From Nonomuraea turcica (lineage in GTDB: Bacteria; Actinomycetota; Actinomycetes; Streptosporangiales; Streptosporangiaceae): a stretch of DNA of 51,741 nucleotides. The position numbers were made by a program, and so were the translations under genes. This document shows, piece after piece, positions 1-8,378 of the stretch; the stretch's first letter is position 1; the number at the start of each line of letters is the position of its first letter. A model generated the notes under the pieces. It saw nothing but the letters and a program-made list of their open reading frames with translations, was not told the origin of the DNA and searched no databases. Location of the stretch: positions 1-51,741 of the forward strand of contig NZ_JAUZQF010000049.1 in assembly GCF_030718205.1 (NCBI RefSeq), written 5' to 3'.

Positions 1-171
1 TCGGGTACGGCTTGCGCTCGCTCACCCGGTCATCTCAGCACACGCGCACCCGCCGATAGGTGGTAACGCTACAAATCCACTCGATCACACTACGACATCG
101 CGGGCATCAGCTCGCGGAACGCCCTCTGAGGTAAGACTTTCATGTTTGTCCACCCGCGTATGGAGGTGTGA

Positions 172-3100
172 GTGAACTTCTTAGTCAACTTACCCAGGGG
201 CGGTAGGAGAACGCGCCGGACACTTGCTGCGGCGACCGCGTTGTTTGCAGCGACCTCGCTCTTCCTGATTGCCCTACCGACCGAGGCGCAAGTCGATCCG
301 AAAGTCAACAAGTCCGCGCCATCCTTGACGACATTTCCAAAGCCGGATGACCCGGACGCCGCGCTGCGAGAGGCCGTTCAGCAGGCGAGGCGTCAAGGAG
401 CCGCCATCGAGGTGCTCGCCGTCGCATCGCCAACCAGCAGGACATGGGCGCACGCCAACGGTCAGATAACCGTGGACACCTATGCGGCCCCCGCCAGGGC
501 AAAGCAGGATGACGGATCCTGGAAGTGGATCGACCCCTCACTCACTGAACGGGATGGCACACTCACTCCCGTCGTCCCCAGTCCGAAGCTGAAGGTCGAG
601 TTCTCCACAGGCGGCAAGGACAAGCCCTTCGCAGCCGTGGACGTCGCCGGAAAGGGCAAGCTCGCTCTCGACTGGCCCACGGCGTTGCCTCGCCCCGCCG
701 TCAGCGGCAACTCCGCTGTGTACGCCAACGCCGCAGGCCCGGGCGCAGATCTCGTCGTCACCGCGTTCGCGTCCGGCTTCAGGTTCAACGTCAAGCTCCG
801 TCAGCGGCCCAGCGGCCCTCTGGAGATCAGGATGCCGGTCCAGTCGGACGGGCTAGCGCTGGGTACCGATTCCGACGGTGCTCTCGTCCTGAAGGACAGC
901 AAGGGCAAGGAACTGGGTGTCGGCAACAAGCCGCGTATGTGGGACCGCGACACCGCCCGGCGGACTGCGCAAGCCCGCGAGGCCGAGGTCCGTACGGCGG
1001 TCGAAGGCAAGGGCGACGACGCCGCGGTCGTTCTCAAGCCCAGCATGTCGTTCCTCAACGACCCCTCGACGCGTTTCCCCGTCACGGTCGACCCGGACGT
1101 GACACTCGGCCTGCAGGACGACACGTGGATTGAGAACTCCGCCACCTACGGCCAATCCCAGCACAGTGACATCCAGCTGTGGGCGGGTGGTTATCAGGAT
1201 CCCTTCGAGGACACCTACCGCATCGACAGAACGTTCTTGAAATTTGACGCCACCGGCCTCGCCGGTCGCACGGTCTACAGCGCCAGCCTTCGGCTTCGGC
1301 AGCACTTCCTGACCGGATGCGGCGACGTCCAGTCCGGCTTGAAGGCCCAGCGTGTCACGTCGAGCTGGGATCCACTGATCCTAGAGTGGAACGCCCAGCC
1401 TGCCACCACCCAAGAAGGCGAGGCGGTCGCCAGAGACGCAGCGGGCTGCACCGAAGGCCAGGACATGACCTGGTCCATACCCGGTATCGCTCAGGCATGG
1501 GCGAACGGCGCGCCCAACTACGGCGTTCTGCTTCGTGGCGTGGACGAGTCCGCCACGCGGCCCGACTACAGCCGTGTCTTCGACTCCGCCGAATGGGGCG
1601 GTGCCGGAACGCCCAAGCTGTCGGTGACCTACTGGCTGGCTCCGGAGGCTCCCACCATCTCGCTCGGCAAGGTGGACGTCCTGCGCGGGAATGACGCCGT
1701 CGTCCGGGACAGCACGGTCGGGCTGACGTACACCTCCAGCTCCGCGGGCGGCGAGGACCTCGAGTACTCGATGGCGGTCGACGAGTACGTCAACCCAGTC
1801 TCCCTACCCGCGCCCCACGTCGGCGGGTCGGGCCAGCAGGTCACCCGCGACGTCGCCCTGGGCAACGCGAACAGCGTCAAGCTCGCTGTCAAGGCCTGCC
1901 TGTCCGGCGTCACGCCGCCGGTGTGCAACACCACCCCGGCGTACCGAATCACCTCCGACGCGCCCGACAGCCCGGCGACGGTCGGCACCGACCTCAGCGA
2001 TCCGGGCAATCCCGTGCTCATGGGACTGATCGCCAGGCCCTCGGGCAAGCAGGTCACCGGCAGGTTCTTCCTCTACGACAGCACCGGCGCCCCCGCAGGG
2101 CCGAGCCCGATCGGGGAGGGCACGGTGGCCGACGCCTACCAGATCGCCCTACGCCTGCCTGACGGCGTGGTCCAGGCGGGACAGACGTACACCTGGAAAC
2201 TCCAGGCATGTGCGAGTGAGACCTGCACCCCGCAGAGCGCGGGACGAAGTTTTACGGTGCCCACCCAGTCGTCGCCCCCGCCCATGGGAACCCACCGGCT
2301 CACCATCGACAAGGACGCTCTCACGATCAGAACGGCGAAGAGCGCCGCGGACGCCTGCGCGGGCCAGGCCTGCCCGCTGGAGCCGAGCTCTACCATCGTC
2401 GTGGGAGGGGACGCCGCCGACCGGCGGATCACCTGGCTGTCCGCCGACGTGGGCGCGCTCCCCGGCGGAGCCCAGATCACCTCCGCGGTCCTGAACCTGG
2501 GCACGCCCGCCTGCGATGCCGCTCCCTGCGTCAACGACAGGAAGATCTCCGCGACCGCCACGGCCGAGGACGTGACCGACGCGACGACAGGCGCGGGCCT
2601 GGCCGAGCTCGTCGATGGACAGCCGCCGGTCCAGGCCACCGTCGGGCAGCCCGCGATCGACGTCACGGAAATAGCGAAGGTGTGGGACCAGCAGCCCGGG
2701 GCCGGCCAGGGGATAGCGCTGCAGGCCGAGCCGGGAAGCCCGGTCGCGACGTTCGGCGCGTCCGGCGTGTCCGCTCCGGTGCAGTTGGTCATCGACTACC
2801 TCCCCGCCGCCGCCCCCGCCGCCGTCGGGGCCGTCAGCGCGAGGGGCGGAGACGGAGGCGTGCACCTGTCGTGGGCGGCCCCCGCCGACGAGGGTTCCTC
2901 GGCCGGGATCTCCCAGTACGACATCCAGGTGATCAACAGCAGCAGCGCCGTAGTCCACAGCCTGAGCACGAAGGAGACCCACGCGGTCGTCACCGGCCTG
3001 TCCAACGGGACGGCGTACCGAGCCCAGGTCCGGGCGGTGAACGCCACGGCGGCCGGCTCCTGGACGACCTCGGCCGCCTTCACGCCAAGTCCCGTCCCCG

Positions 3101-4185
3101 GCGGCGGCCAGCAGTACATCGAGGCGGTCCGCCAGTACCAGCAGGCCAGGAACGAGCTGGCGCAGGGCGACAGCACGACGGTGGACCAGGCTCTCACTGG
3201 CAAGACGCGGGCGACGCTGATCCGCGCGAGCCTCCACGCGGAGGGCGCCGACCTGATCGACTGGGCCGCGCAGTCCGCCGAACAGCGATTCGACCGGACC
3301 AGCGTGGCTCAGACACTGGACGACGTGCTCGTCTCCCACCGCGCCGACACCGGTCAGGTCACCGTTCACGCGGAGGTCAAGGAGACCGTCCGCACCACCA
3401 TCGAGGCCGGCACCGCGAACGAGGAGATTAGCGAGGACCCCAGCTTGCTGGCGCGGGCCTTCGTGTTCAACGCAGCGACGGACAAGATCGGGCTCGTACG
3501 GTCGCAGGCGGCCGGCGCGGACCATCCCGACGGCCGGGCGGGGGAGCTCAACGCCCTGCCCGCGGGCACCCCGGTGCCGCCGCTGCCCGACGACGCGGCG
3601 CCCCTGCCCGTCGACCAGAATGGCTACCCGGTCGAAACGGCTCGTACCCGGCAGAGCGTCGCCACGGCGGCCGTGAACCGCCAGGCCATCGCCACGTGGG
3701 CGGTCAACAACGCACACACCGAGCCGTACGACTTCGACAACGACTGCGCGAACTTCGCCTCCAAGGCCCTCTACCGCGGAGGCGGGGTGAAGATGGCCGT
3801 GCCGCCGAGCGCGCTCGGCGCGCTGAGCCAGCGCAAGGACCCCCGCTGGTGGTACCAGTCGTGGCCCAGGCGGTTCCTGAGCTCCTACTCCTGGTCCGCC
3901 GCGCACAACTTCTACCTCCACTTCATCAAGACGCGGGGCCGGGCCAGCTGGGTCCGCTCGTGGGCGGACGTCGGAGTCGGCGACCTCCTCCTGATCGACT
4001 GGCACGGCAACAACGTCTTCGGCCACGTGTCCGTTGTCAGCAAGAAGTCGTCGAAATCCTGGAAGGGCGTGTATTACGCACAACATCAACCGACGTACCA
4101 GTGGCGATCGCTCGTTGATGGAATGACCGCGGGGAAGAAGAAGTACCCGAACATGAAGGTCTACGCGATTCGCGTCAACTGGTGA
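172..4185 (+). CDS. Secreted DNRLRE/fibronectin protein with C-terminal amidase domain
   Basis: A 1337-residue exported multidomain protein. A basic N-terminus and hydrophobic core (residues about 12-40, ending in a TEA-QV-like signal peptidase region) mark a signal peptide. Residues about 305-490 form a DNRLRE-type module, as found at the front of large actinobacterial YD/RHS-type secreted proteins, and a second similar beta module lies at about 705-875. A fibronectin type III domain follows at about 880-975. The last 110 residues resemble the putative amidase domain (Amidase_6, papain/NlpC-like fold): Cys1192 in DCANFAS and His1285 in GHVSVV are the likely catalytic pair. The GTG start is set by GGAGGTG six bases upstream. 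It probably cleaves a peptidoglycan or peptide amide outside the cell; the substrate is unknown. The following gene is separated by a hairpin. The modular order recalls secreted effectors, with the toxin tip replaced by an amidase. Confidence 0.85.
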   Translation: MNFLVNLPRGGRRTRRTLAAATALFAATSLFLIALPTEAQVDPKVNKSAPSLTTFPKPDDPDAALREAVQQARRQGAAIEVLAVASPTSRTWAHANGQITVDTYAAPARAKQDDGSWKWIDPSLTERDGTLTPVVPSPKLKVEFSTGGKDKPFAAVDVAGKGKLALDWPTALPRPAVSGNSAVYANAAGPGADLVVTAFASGFRFNVKLRQRPSGPLEIRMPVQSDGLALGTDSDGALVLKDSKGKELGVGNKPRMWDRDTARRTAQAREAEVRTAVEGKGDDAAVVLKPSMSFLNDPSTRFPVTVDPDVTLGLQDDTWIENSATYGQSQHSDIQLWAGGYQDPFEDTYRIDRTFLKFDATGLAGRTVYSASLRLRQHFLTGCGDVQSGLKAQRVTSSWDPLILEWNAQPATTQEGEAVARDAAGCTEGQDMTWSIPGIAQAWANGAPNYGVLLRGVDESATRPDYSRVFDSAEWGGAGTPKLSVTYWLAPEAPTISLGKVDVLRGNDAVVRDSTVGLTYTSSSAGGEDLEYSMAVDEYVNPVSLPAPHVGGSGQQVTRDVALGNANSVKLAVKACLSGVTPPVCNTTPAYRITSDAPDSPATVGTDLSDPGNPVLMGLIARPSGKQVTGRFFLYDSTGAPAGPSPIGEGTVADAYQIALRLPDGVVQAGQTYTWKLQACASETCTPQSAGRSFTVPTQSSPPPMGTHRLTIDKDALTIRTAKSAADACAGQACPLEPSSTIVVGGDAADRRITWLSADVGALPGGAQITSAVLNLGTPACDAAPCVNDRKISATATAEDVTDATTGAGLAELVDGQPPVQATVGQPAIDVTEIAKVWDQQPGAGQGIALQAEPGSPVATFGASGVSAPVQLVIDYLPAAAPAAVGAVSARGGDGGVHLSWAAPADEGSSAGISQYDIQVINSSSAVVHSLSTKETHAVVTGLSNGTAYRAQVRAVNATAAGSWTTSAAFTPSPVPGGGQQYIEAVRQYQQARNELAQGDSTTVDQALTGKTRATLIRASLHAEGADLIDWAAQSAEQRFDRTSVAQTLDDVLVSHRADTGQVTVHAEVKETVRTTIEAGTANEEISEDPSLLARAFVFNAATDKIGLVRSQAAGADHPDGRAGELNALPAGTPVPPLPDDAAPLPVDQNGYPVETARTRQSVATAAVNRQAIATWAVNNAHTEPYDFDNDCANFASKALYRGGGVKMAVPPSALGALSQRKDPRWWYQSWPRRFLSSYSWSAAHNFYLHFIKTRGRASWVRSWADVGVGDLLLIDWHGNNVFGHVSVVSKKSSKSWKGVYYAQHQPTYQWRSLVDGMTAGKKKYPNMKVYAIRVNW

Positions 4186-4191
4186 GCACGC

Positions 4192-4217
4192 GCGCGAGGG
4201 CACCCACGCCCTCGCGC
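4192..4217 (+). terminator. Hairpin between the amidase gene and the next gene
   Basis: A perfect 10-bp stem (GCGCGAGGGC with its complement) and a 6-base loop lie 7 bases after the stop of the secreted amidase gene and 33 bases before the next start. There is no T tract. It could be a GC-rich actinomycete terminator or an intercistronic stability hairpin. Confidence 0.5.
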
Positions 4218-4249
4218 ACCGCTCTCCGCCGACGGGAAAGGACACCCAC

Positions 4250-4771
4250 GTGAGCGGAAATCCGATCCGGCGCAGGATCGGCGTCGTCCTGGGCGCCGTG
4301 GTACTCGCGTCCGCGCTCGGGGTCGCCGTGACCGTGGTCTGCGCCTCCTGTCAGGTGTACGCATGCCAGCTGTTGGCCGGGCCGGAGCGGCGGGTCGCCC
4401 TGCCCGGCCCGGACGCCGCACCGGAGGCGGTCGTCCGCGCCTACCTGGAGACGCTGGTCGCTCGCGACGTCGACACGATGGAGAAGCTGGCCGTCCCCGC
4501 GTTCACCGAACGCGAACGATCCGTGGTCGGGGCACCCTACTGCAATTGGCAGCGCATCGACGGCCTGGTTCTCCAACGAGCCGCTGCCGAAGGCCTGGAA
4601 CGTCGTGAGTTTCGCGAGGTCGCCGCAGTGTGGGTGAAGTTCCGTCTCACGTCCCGCACGGAGAGTGGCCTGCCCCGAGACCCGGAAGGGAAGGTGGACT
4701 GGGGTTATCTGATCGGCAGGAACGCCCCAGGCGAAAGGTGGCGCGTCTTCGATTCCGGAGCCGCCCTTTGA
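4250..4771 (+). CDS. Small membrane-anchored protein of unknown function
   Basis: A 173-residue protein that I do not recognise. Residues about 9-33 are a single hydrophobic segment after a basic start (RRR), ending in a cluster of three cysteines, so it is either exported or anchored with its C-terminal 135 residues outside. The remaining sequence (AVVRAYLETLVARDVDTMEKL, later VWVKFRL and WRVFDSG) has the look of an NTF2-like/SnoaL-like fold: a helical start with 'RAYLE.L..RD', then beta strands. The GTG start follows GGAAAGGA at 9 bases. It sits 64 bases behind the secreted amidase and may be its partner. A protective or immunity-like role is only an inference from position. Confidence 0.7.
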   Translation: MSGNPIRRRIGVVLGAVVLASALGVAVTVVCASCQVYACQLLAGPERRVALPGPDAAPEAVVRAYLETLVARDVDTMEKLAVPAFTERERSVVGAPYCNWQRIDGLVLQRAAAEGLERREFREVAAVWVKFRLTSRTESGLPRDPEGKVDWGYLIGRNAPGERWRVFDSGAAL

Positions 4772-5082
4772 GCCTCAAAAGCTCTCAGCCCTCACCTCCA
4801 GCTGAGGCGCGGGCCGGTGCGCCCGGCAGGCCGTCACCGGCTGCTTGGCGCTGAACAGGTAGTTGCGATGCCCGGGTGACACGTGGCGGGCCTTGTGCCA
4901 GGAGCCGCGGCGCCACTGTCCGTATCCCTCCCCCTCCGACCGTCTACAAGGCCGGTACCGTCGCGACCTTGACGACGCCTTTCCCCGTCAGTTTTGATCC
5001 TGCCGAGCTGCGCGTGCGCCGATGACCTGGACCCCGGTCCTGCCGGCCCCCTCCTGCCGGTAGGCCCGAGGCCCAGGAGCTT
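4772..5082. other. Intergenic, 311 bp, with a possible decayed minus-strand reading frame
   Basis: It separates the plus-strand small protein gene from the minus-strand response regulator. Read on the minus strand, 4775-4935 gives about 50 open codons with strong GC3 bias (including the words RNYLFSAKQPVTAC) ending in TGA, but no start codon or ribosome binding site. This looks like the tail of a lost gene rather than a functional one. No clear terminator or promoter was seen. Confidence 0.35.
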
Positions 5083-5802
5083 TCATCCCTGGTCAGGGGG
5101 CGTCTTGGCGGCCAGGGACGTGTAGATGGTGACCTCGTCGGGCTGGATGAGCCCGTCCTGGATGGCGCAGATCAGGAGTTTCTCCTTGGTGGGGGCGGGT
5201 CGGCCGGCTGCGGCGTACTTGACGCGGGCCCGGTCGATGTACTGGCGCACGGTCCGCTCCTTGATCCCCATCCGCGCCGCCACCGACGCCTTCGACATCG
5301 ACTGGAACCAGAACAGCAACGCCGCCCGCTCCTTGTCCGACAGCTGCGGCCGGTGCGGCCGCTCGTCCGTCGCGATCGCCTGCGCCATCGGCGGCGTCAC
5401 GCTGGGCCGGTCGGCGGCCACCTCCAGGATGGTCTCGACGCAGGTTTCGCGGGTGGCCCGGCCCTTGCCGATGAACGCCGAAGCGCCCGAGTCCAGCACG
5501 GCGCGTACCGTCTCCGGCTCCTCATGCTCGGAGAAGACGATGACCCGCTGCCCGCCCTGGCACAGCTCGGCCACCCGGTCGATGACCATGGTGCCGTTGA
5601 GGTTGAGGTCGAGCAGCAGCACGTCGGCGTCGGCGCCGAGGACCGACTCGATCGTGGGCCCCTGGGCGACCAGCTCGACCGGGCTCGGCGAGAGGTCCGT
5701 GGGCCCGGAGCTCGCGAACCAGGACCGCACCCCGTCCACCACGACCTGGTGATCCTCCACCAGGGCGACCGTCACGGGCCTTGCCAGATGCTGTTGACCC
5801 AT
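5083..5802 (-). CDS. LuxR/NarL-family response regulator
   Basis: A 239-residue two-component response regulator. The N-terminal receiver begins with VALVEDHQ (acidic pocket E16, D17). Asp65 in DVLLLDLNL is the probable phosphoacceptor, and the conserved lysine is in AFIGKG. The C-terminal 70 residues form a LuxR-type DNA-binding domain (LSDKERAALLFW, then the recognition helix region IKERTVRQYIDRARVKY). The ATG at 5802 is preferred because GGGAGG lies 6 bases upstream; a GTG at 5775 that overlaps the kinase stop by 4 bp (GTGA) is the alternative. It is the last gene of a three-gene signalling operon. DNA targets are unknown, but the palindromes at 8265-8312 upstream of the operon are candidates. 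Confidence 0.88.
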   Translation of the reverse strand: MGQQHLARPVTVALVEDHQVVVDGVRSWFASSGPTDLSPSPVELVAQGPTIESVLGADADVLLLDLNLNGTMVIDRVAELCQGGQRVIVFSEHEEPETVRAVLDSGASAFIGKGRATRETCVETILEVAADRPSVTPPMAQAIATDERPHRPQLSDKERAALLFWFQSMSKASVAARMGIKERTVRQYIDRARVKYAAAGRPAPTKEKLLICAIQDGLIQPDEVTIYTSLAAKTPPDQG

Positions 5803-6890
5803 ACCTCCCCTCCCTGCCGCTGATAGGTGACGACGACGCCGCTCGGCTCCTGGACGGGTGCGGCGCTGATGGGCAGGTCGTCGTTGTCGGCCACGACGGC
5901 CACGCTCACCATGGTGGACATCGCGGACACAGTGACCCGCGCCCGCGACCTGGCGCCGTCGAGCGCCCGGATGGGCGCCCTGAGGAGATCCTCGCGCACG
6001 CCGTCGGGGAGGCCGGGCAGGTAATCGCCGAACGGCGGCGCGGTCACCATGACCTTGCGCCGCTCGGCCGCCTCGATGCGCTCGCGCAGCGCGGACACCA
6101 GCTCGTCGGGTACGTCCTCCCGTTCGGTGATGAGCCGGCGCAGCCGCATGGCCCCGGCCGTGCAGTCCTCGCGCACGCGCGGGTCGCCGGGGTCGGCGCC
6201 GTCGCCGAGCTGGTGGAGCAGTGACTCGGCCACGTCGCGGATGGCGGCATACCTGCGCAGCCGGTCGGCGTGGATGCGCTGGGCGGACTGGCGCAGGGCG
6301 TCGTCGGCGGCGAGCCGGCGGGCCAGCACCACGGCGTCCTCGGCGCGGGCCAGCAGCATGCGGCAGCCCCACGCGTAGCCGAGCTGCATGGTGACGCCGC
6401 CGGCGATGACCACCAGGTATTTGGAGATGGACACGCGGTCGAGTGTCCCGGTCAGGATCATGGCCGACAGCATGATGCCGGCGTTGGCGGCTAGGAAGGC
6501 GATCAGCTCGGCCCGCCAGCGGGGCCGCCCCCACACCAGCATGACGGCGATCCAGCCGACGGAGCCCCACGCCCAGTCGCTGATGCCGAGCAATTCGCCG
6601 GGGCGGAGCGACAGGATCACCGCGACGTCGATGGCCAGCGTGGCGAGGGCGAGCTCGCCGATCCTGGCAGGGCCGCGCGAGGTGCCCGTCAGCGACCGCA
6701 GGGCGACCACGAAGATCGCGGAGTAGGCGATCCAGGCGGCCAAGGCCAGCCAGGGCCAGCGGAAGGCGGACCAGCCGGTGATCGTGACGGTGAGGTCGTA
6801 CCCCAGGTGCCACACGGCCGCGATGACCGCGGCGCCCAGTGCGGTGAAGCGGGCGTATCGCTGCGCTACCTGCTCGATCTCTTCCGTCAT
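5772..6890 (-). CDS. Degenerate membrane histidine kinase paralogue (probable pseudokinase)
   Basis: A 372-residue membrane protein with about five or six hydrophobic segments in residues 15-165, then a coiled helical region and a kinase-like C-terminus. In the helical region the words IRDVAESLLHQL occupy the place where NarL-type kinases carry IHDxxLQ, so Arg replaces the phosphoacceptor His. The expected N box (EAxxNxxxHA) is absent, and the G box region reads VADNDDLPIS without the DxGxG glycines. It is therefore unlikely to bind ATP normally. The ATG at 6890 overlaps the upstream kinase stop (ATGA), and its own end overlaps the regulator, so all three are translationally coupled. Its likely role is as a sensor or allosteric partner of the true kinase; that is an inference. 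A GTG at 6902 is an alternative start. Confidence 0.75.
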   Translation of the reverse strand: MTEEIEQVAQRYARFTALGAAVIAAVWHLGYDLTVTITGWSAFRWPWLALAAWIAYSAIFVVALRSLTGTSRGPARIGELALATLAIDVAVILSLRPGELLGISDWAWGSVGWIAVMLVWGRPRWRAELIAFLAANAGIMLSAMILTGTLDRVSISKYLVVIAGGVTMQLGYAWGCRMLLARAEDAVVLARRLAADDALRQSAQRIHADRLRRYAAIRDVAESLLHQLGDGADPGDPRVREDCTAGAMRLRRLITEREDVPDELVSALRERIEAAERRKVMVTAPPFGDYLPGLPDGVREDLLRAPIRALDGARSRARVTVSAMSTMVSVAVVADNDDLPISAAPVQEPSGVVVTYQRQGGEVWVNSIWQGP

Positions 6891-8041
6891 GGCCGCCACC
6901 ACAGGCTCACGCGGGTGCCCTGCGCGCCGGAGGAGATCTCAGCGCCGCCGTTCGGCAGGGAGCGCATCATGTCGAGGATCGATCCGCGCACGCCGAACCG
7001 GTCGGGTGGCAGCTGGTCCTGGTCGAATCCGCGGCCCGCGTCGGCGACCTCCACCAGGATCTCGCCGTCGCGCCTGCGGGAGATCAGCTCGGCCTCGCGG
7101 ACGCCGGCGTGCAGGGCGATGTTCGCCAGGGCCTCGGTGACGGCGCGGGCGAAGCGCTCGGCGACGGTGCCCGGCACCGTCTCCGGCGTGAGATCCCGGC
7201 GCACCTCCAGGCCGGTGGCCCGCCCGGCGACCTCGTCCAGCAGCGTGTCCAGGGCGATGAGGGCCGAGTCGGCACGCGGGGTGTCCCGCAGCTTCTCCAG
7301 CGCCGCCAGATCGGTCCTGACCTGGGCTTTGAGCGTGGGCGACGGCTCGTCGTAGGTGCCCAGGCCGACCATCGTGAGCGTGTGCAGCGCGGTCTCGTGG
7401 ATGCTGCCGACCTGCTTCAGCTCGTCCTCGCGGCGCAGCCGCTCCACCATGCGCGAGATGTCGGTGCGTACGCTCCGCTCCAGGAAGGCGTCGGTCGCGG
7501 CGGCCGAGCGGCGCAGCAGCGTCATCAGCATCACGATGGCGAGCAACTGCACGAGGTGGATCCCCAGGGTGCCGGCCATGTCCTGGGAGGGAGAGGCGAT
7601 GCGTACGCCCGCCGCGAAGGCCCCCGCCACGACCAGCCCCACGGGGACGACCACCTTCGGTTTCCAGGTGATCCCGGCGATGACGATGGTCATCGTGACC
7701 GTCCCCGCGACCCAGCTCGACCCCGTGACGAGCGCCTCGCCGGCGACGAGATGACGTTGCGCGAAGCACAACGCGACCGTGATGACGACATCACCGGCCA
7801 CCAGCCAGTGGGGCAGCGGCACATTGCGCCACCACACGCGCACGAACAACGCCGTCCACACCAGGTGGACCGCCAGCATGGGCGCCAGCCACGACAAGGA
7901 AACCGGCGCGACGGCGCCGAACGCCGCCGAAATGACCGCCACCACGCCCACCGCACTGCGTGCGCCGGCACCGGTGCGCGCGGTGGCCTTTTCCAATTGC
8001 CTGGTCGCCGAGTCGTACCTCGTGGAACCGGGGTGAGCCAT
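6887..8041 (-). CDS. Sensor histidine kinase (NarL/DesK-like)
   Basis: A 384-residue kinase. Residues about 25-180 hold about six membrane segments with no large extracellular domain. A linker leads to the dimerisation helix with IHETALHTL, whose His (about residue 215) fits the HisKA_3 phosphoacceptor. The HATPase domain has an N box (EALANIALHA), a G1 box (DAGRGFD) and a terminal GTRVSLWW strand. It probably autophosphorylates and passes phosphate to the LuxR-type regulator two genes downstream. The ATG at 8041 is used; an in-frame GTG at 8056 would add five residues. Neither has a clear ribosome binding site, so the transcript may be leaderless. First gene of the operon; it ends in an ATGA overlap with the degenerate paralogue. 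Confidence 0.88.
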   Translation of the reverse strand: MAHPGSTRYDSATRQLEKATARTGAGARSAVGVVAVISAAFGAVAPVSLSWLAPMLAVHLVWTALFVRVWWRNVPLPHWLVAGDVVITVALCFAQRHLVAGEALVTGSSWVAGTVTMTIVIAGITWKPKVVVPVGLVVAGAFAAGVRIASPSQDMAGTLGIHLVQLLAIVMLMTLLRRSAAATDAFLERSVRTDISRMVERLRREDELKQVGSIHETALHTLTMVGLGTYDEPSPTLKAQVRTDLAALEKLRDTPRADSALIALDTLLDEVAGRATGLEVRRDLTPETVPGTVAERFARAVTEALANIALHAGVREAELISRRRDGEILVEVADAGRGFDQDQLPPDRFGVRGSILDMMRSLPNGGAEISSGAQGTRVSLWWRP

Positions 8042-8264
8042 GGGCCGTCCGCACACGCTGGGAGCACAAGACGGGTCTCACGATAACGCAGCGCAGGGTG
8101 GGTAAAAAGAAACAGGAATGGGTTTCTCCGATGAATCCGAAGGTGCGTGCCGCGGTCGTGACGAGGGATGAGGTCATGGGTCGCATGGCTCTTTTCCTAG
8201 GCCCGGCTTTCCTGCGGCGTGCACCGCACCTCACACCCTGGTGCACCGTCCCCCGGGGCGGCAC

Positions 8265-8282
8265 GACGGCTGATCGGCCGTC
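8265..8282. promoter_or_regulatory. Near-palindrome GACGGCTGATCGGCCGTC (copy 1)
   Basis: An 18-bp inverted repeat with one mismatched pair. Its partner begins exactly 30 bp downstream, which puts both on the same face of the helix. Candidate binding site for a dimeric regulator such as the LuxR-type protein of the adjacent operon. Confidence 0.45.
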
Positions 8283-8294
8283 ATGGAGCGCTAC

Positions 8295-8312
8295 GACGGC
8301 CGAACGGCCGTC
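8295..8312. promoter_or_regulatory. Palindrome GACGGCCGAACGGCCGTC (copy 2)
   Basis: Perfect 8-bp arms around AA, sharing the outer GACGGC...GCCGTC with copy 1. It lies 66 bp upstream of the phosphatase start. Confidence 0.45.
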
Positions 8313-8378
8313 AGTCGTTTCGCCGCGCATGGGCGTCTACTAGGCGCGGGCCGCGACAACCGCGGTGGGAGGGGACCC

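Larger units (their letters stand above)
8042..8378. promoter_or_regulatory. Divergent control region between the kinase operon and the phosphatase gene
   Basis: A 337-bp gap between divergently transcribed genes. It contains two 18-bp near-palindromes (listed separately) and two copies of GTGCACCG near 8219 and 8241. The phosphatase ribosome binding site (GGGAGGGGA) lies at its right end. No standard -35/-10 pair stood out. Confidence 0.4.

Noticed and set aside
2149..4245. A 698-codon minus-strand frame opposite the secreted amidase gene
   Set aside because: No family resemblance, Arg/Gly/Val/Asp-rich composition, and fully opposite a gene with clear domains and ribosome binding site.
5803..6813. 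N-terminal extension of the response regulator frame
   Set aside because: It lies antiphase within the degenerate kinase gene and is Arg/His/Pro-rich. The true start is near the GGGAGG site.
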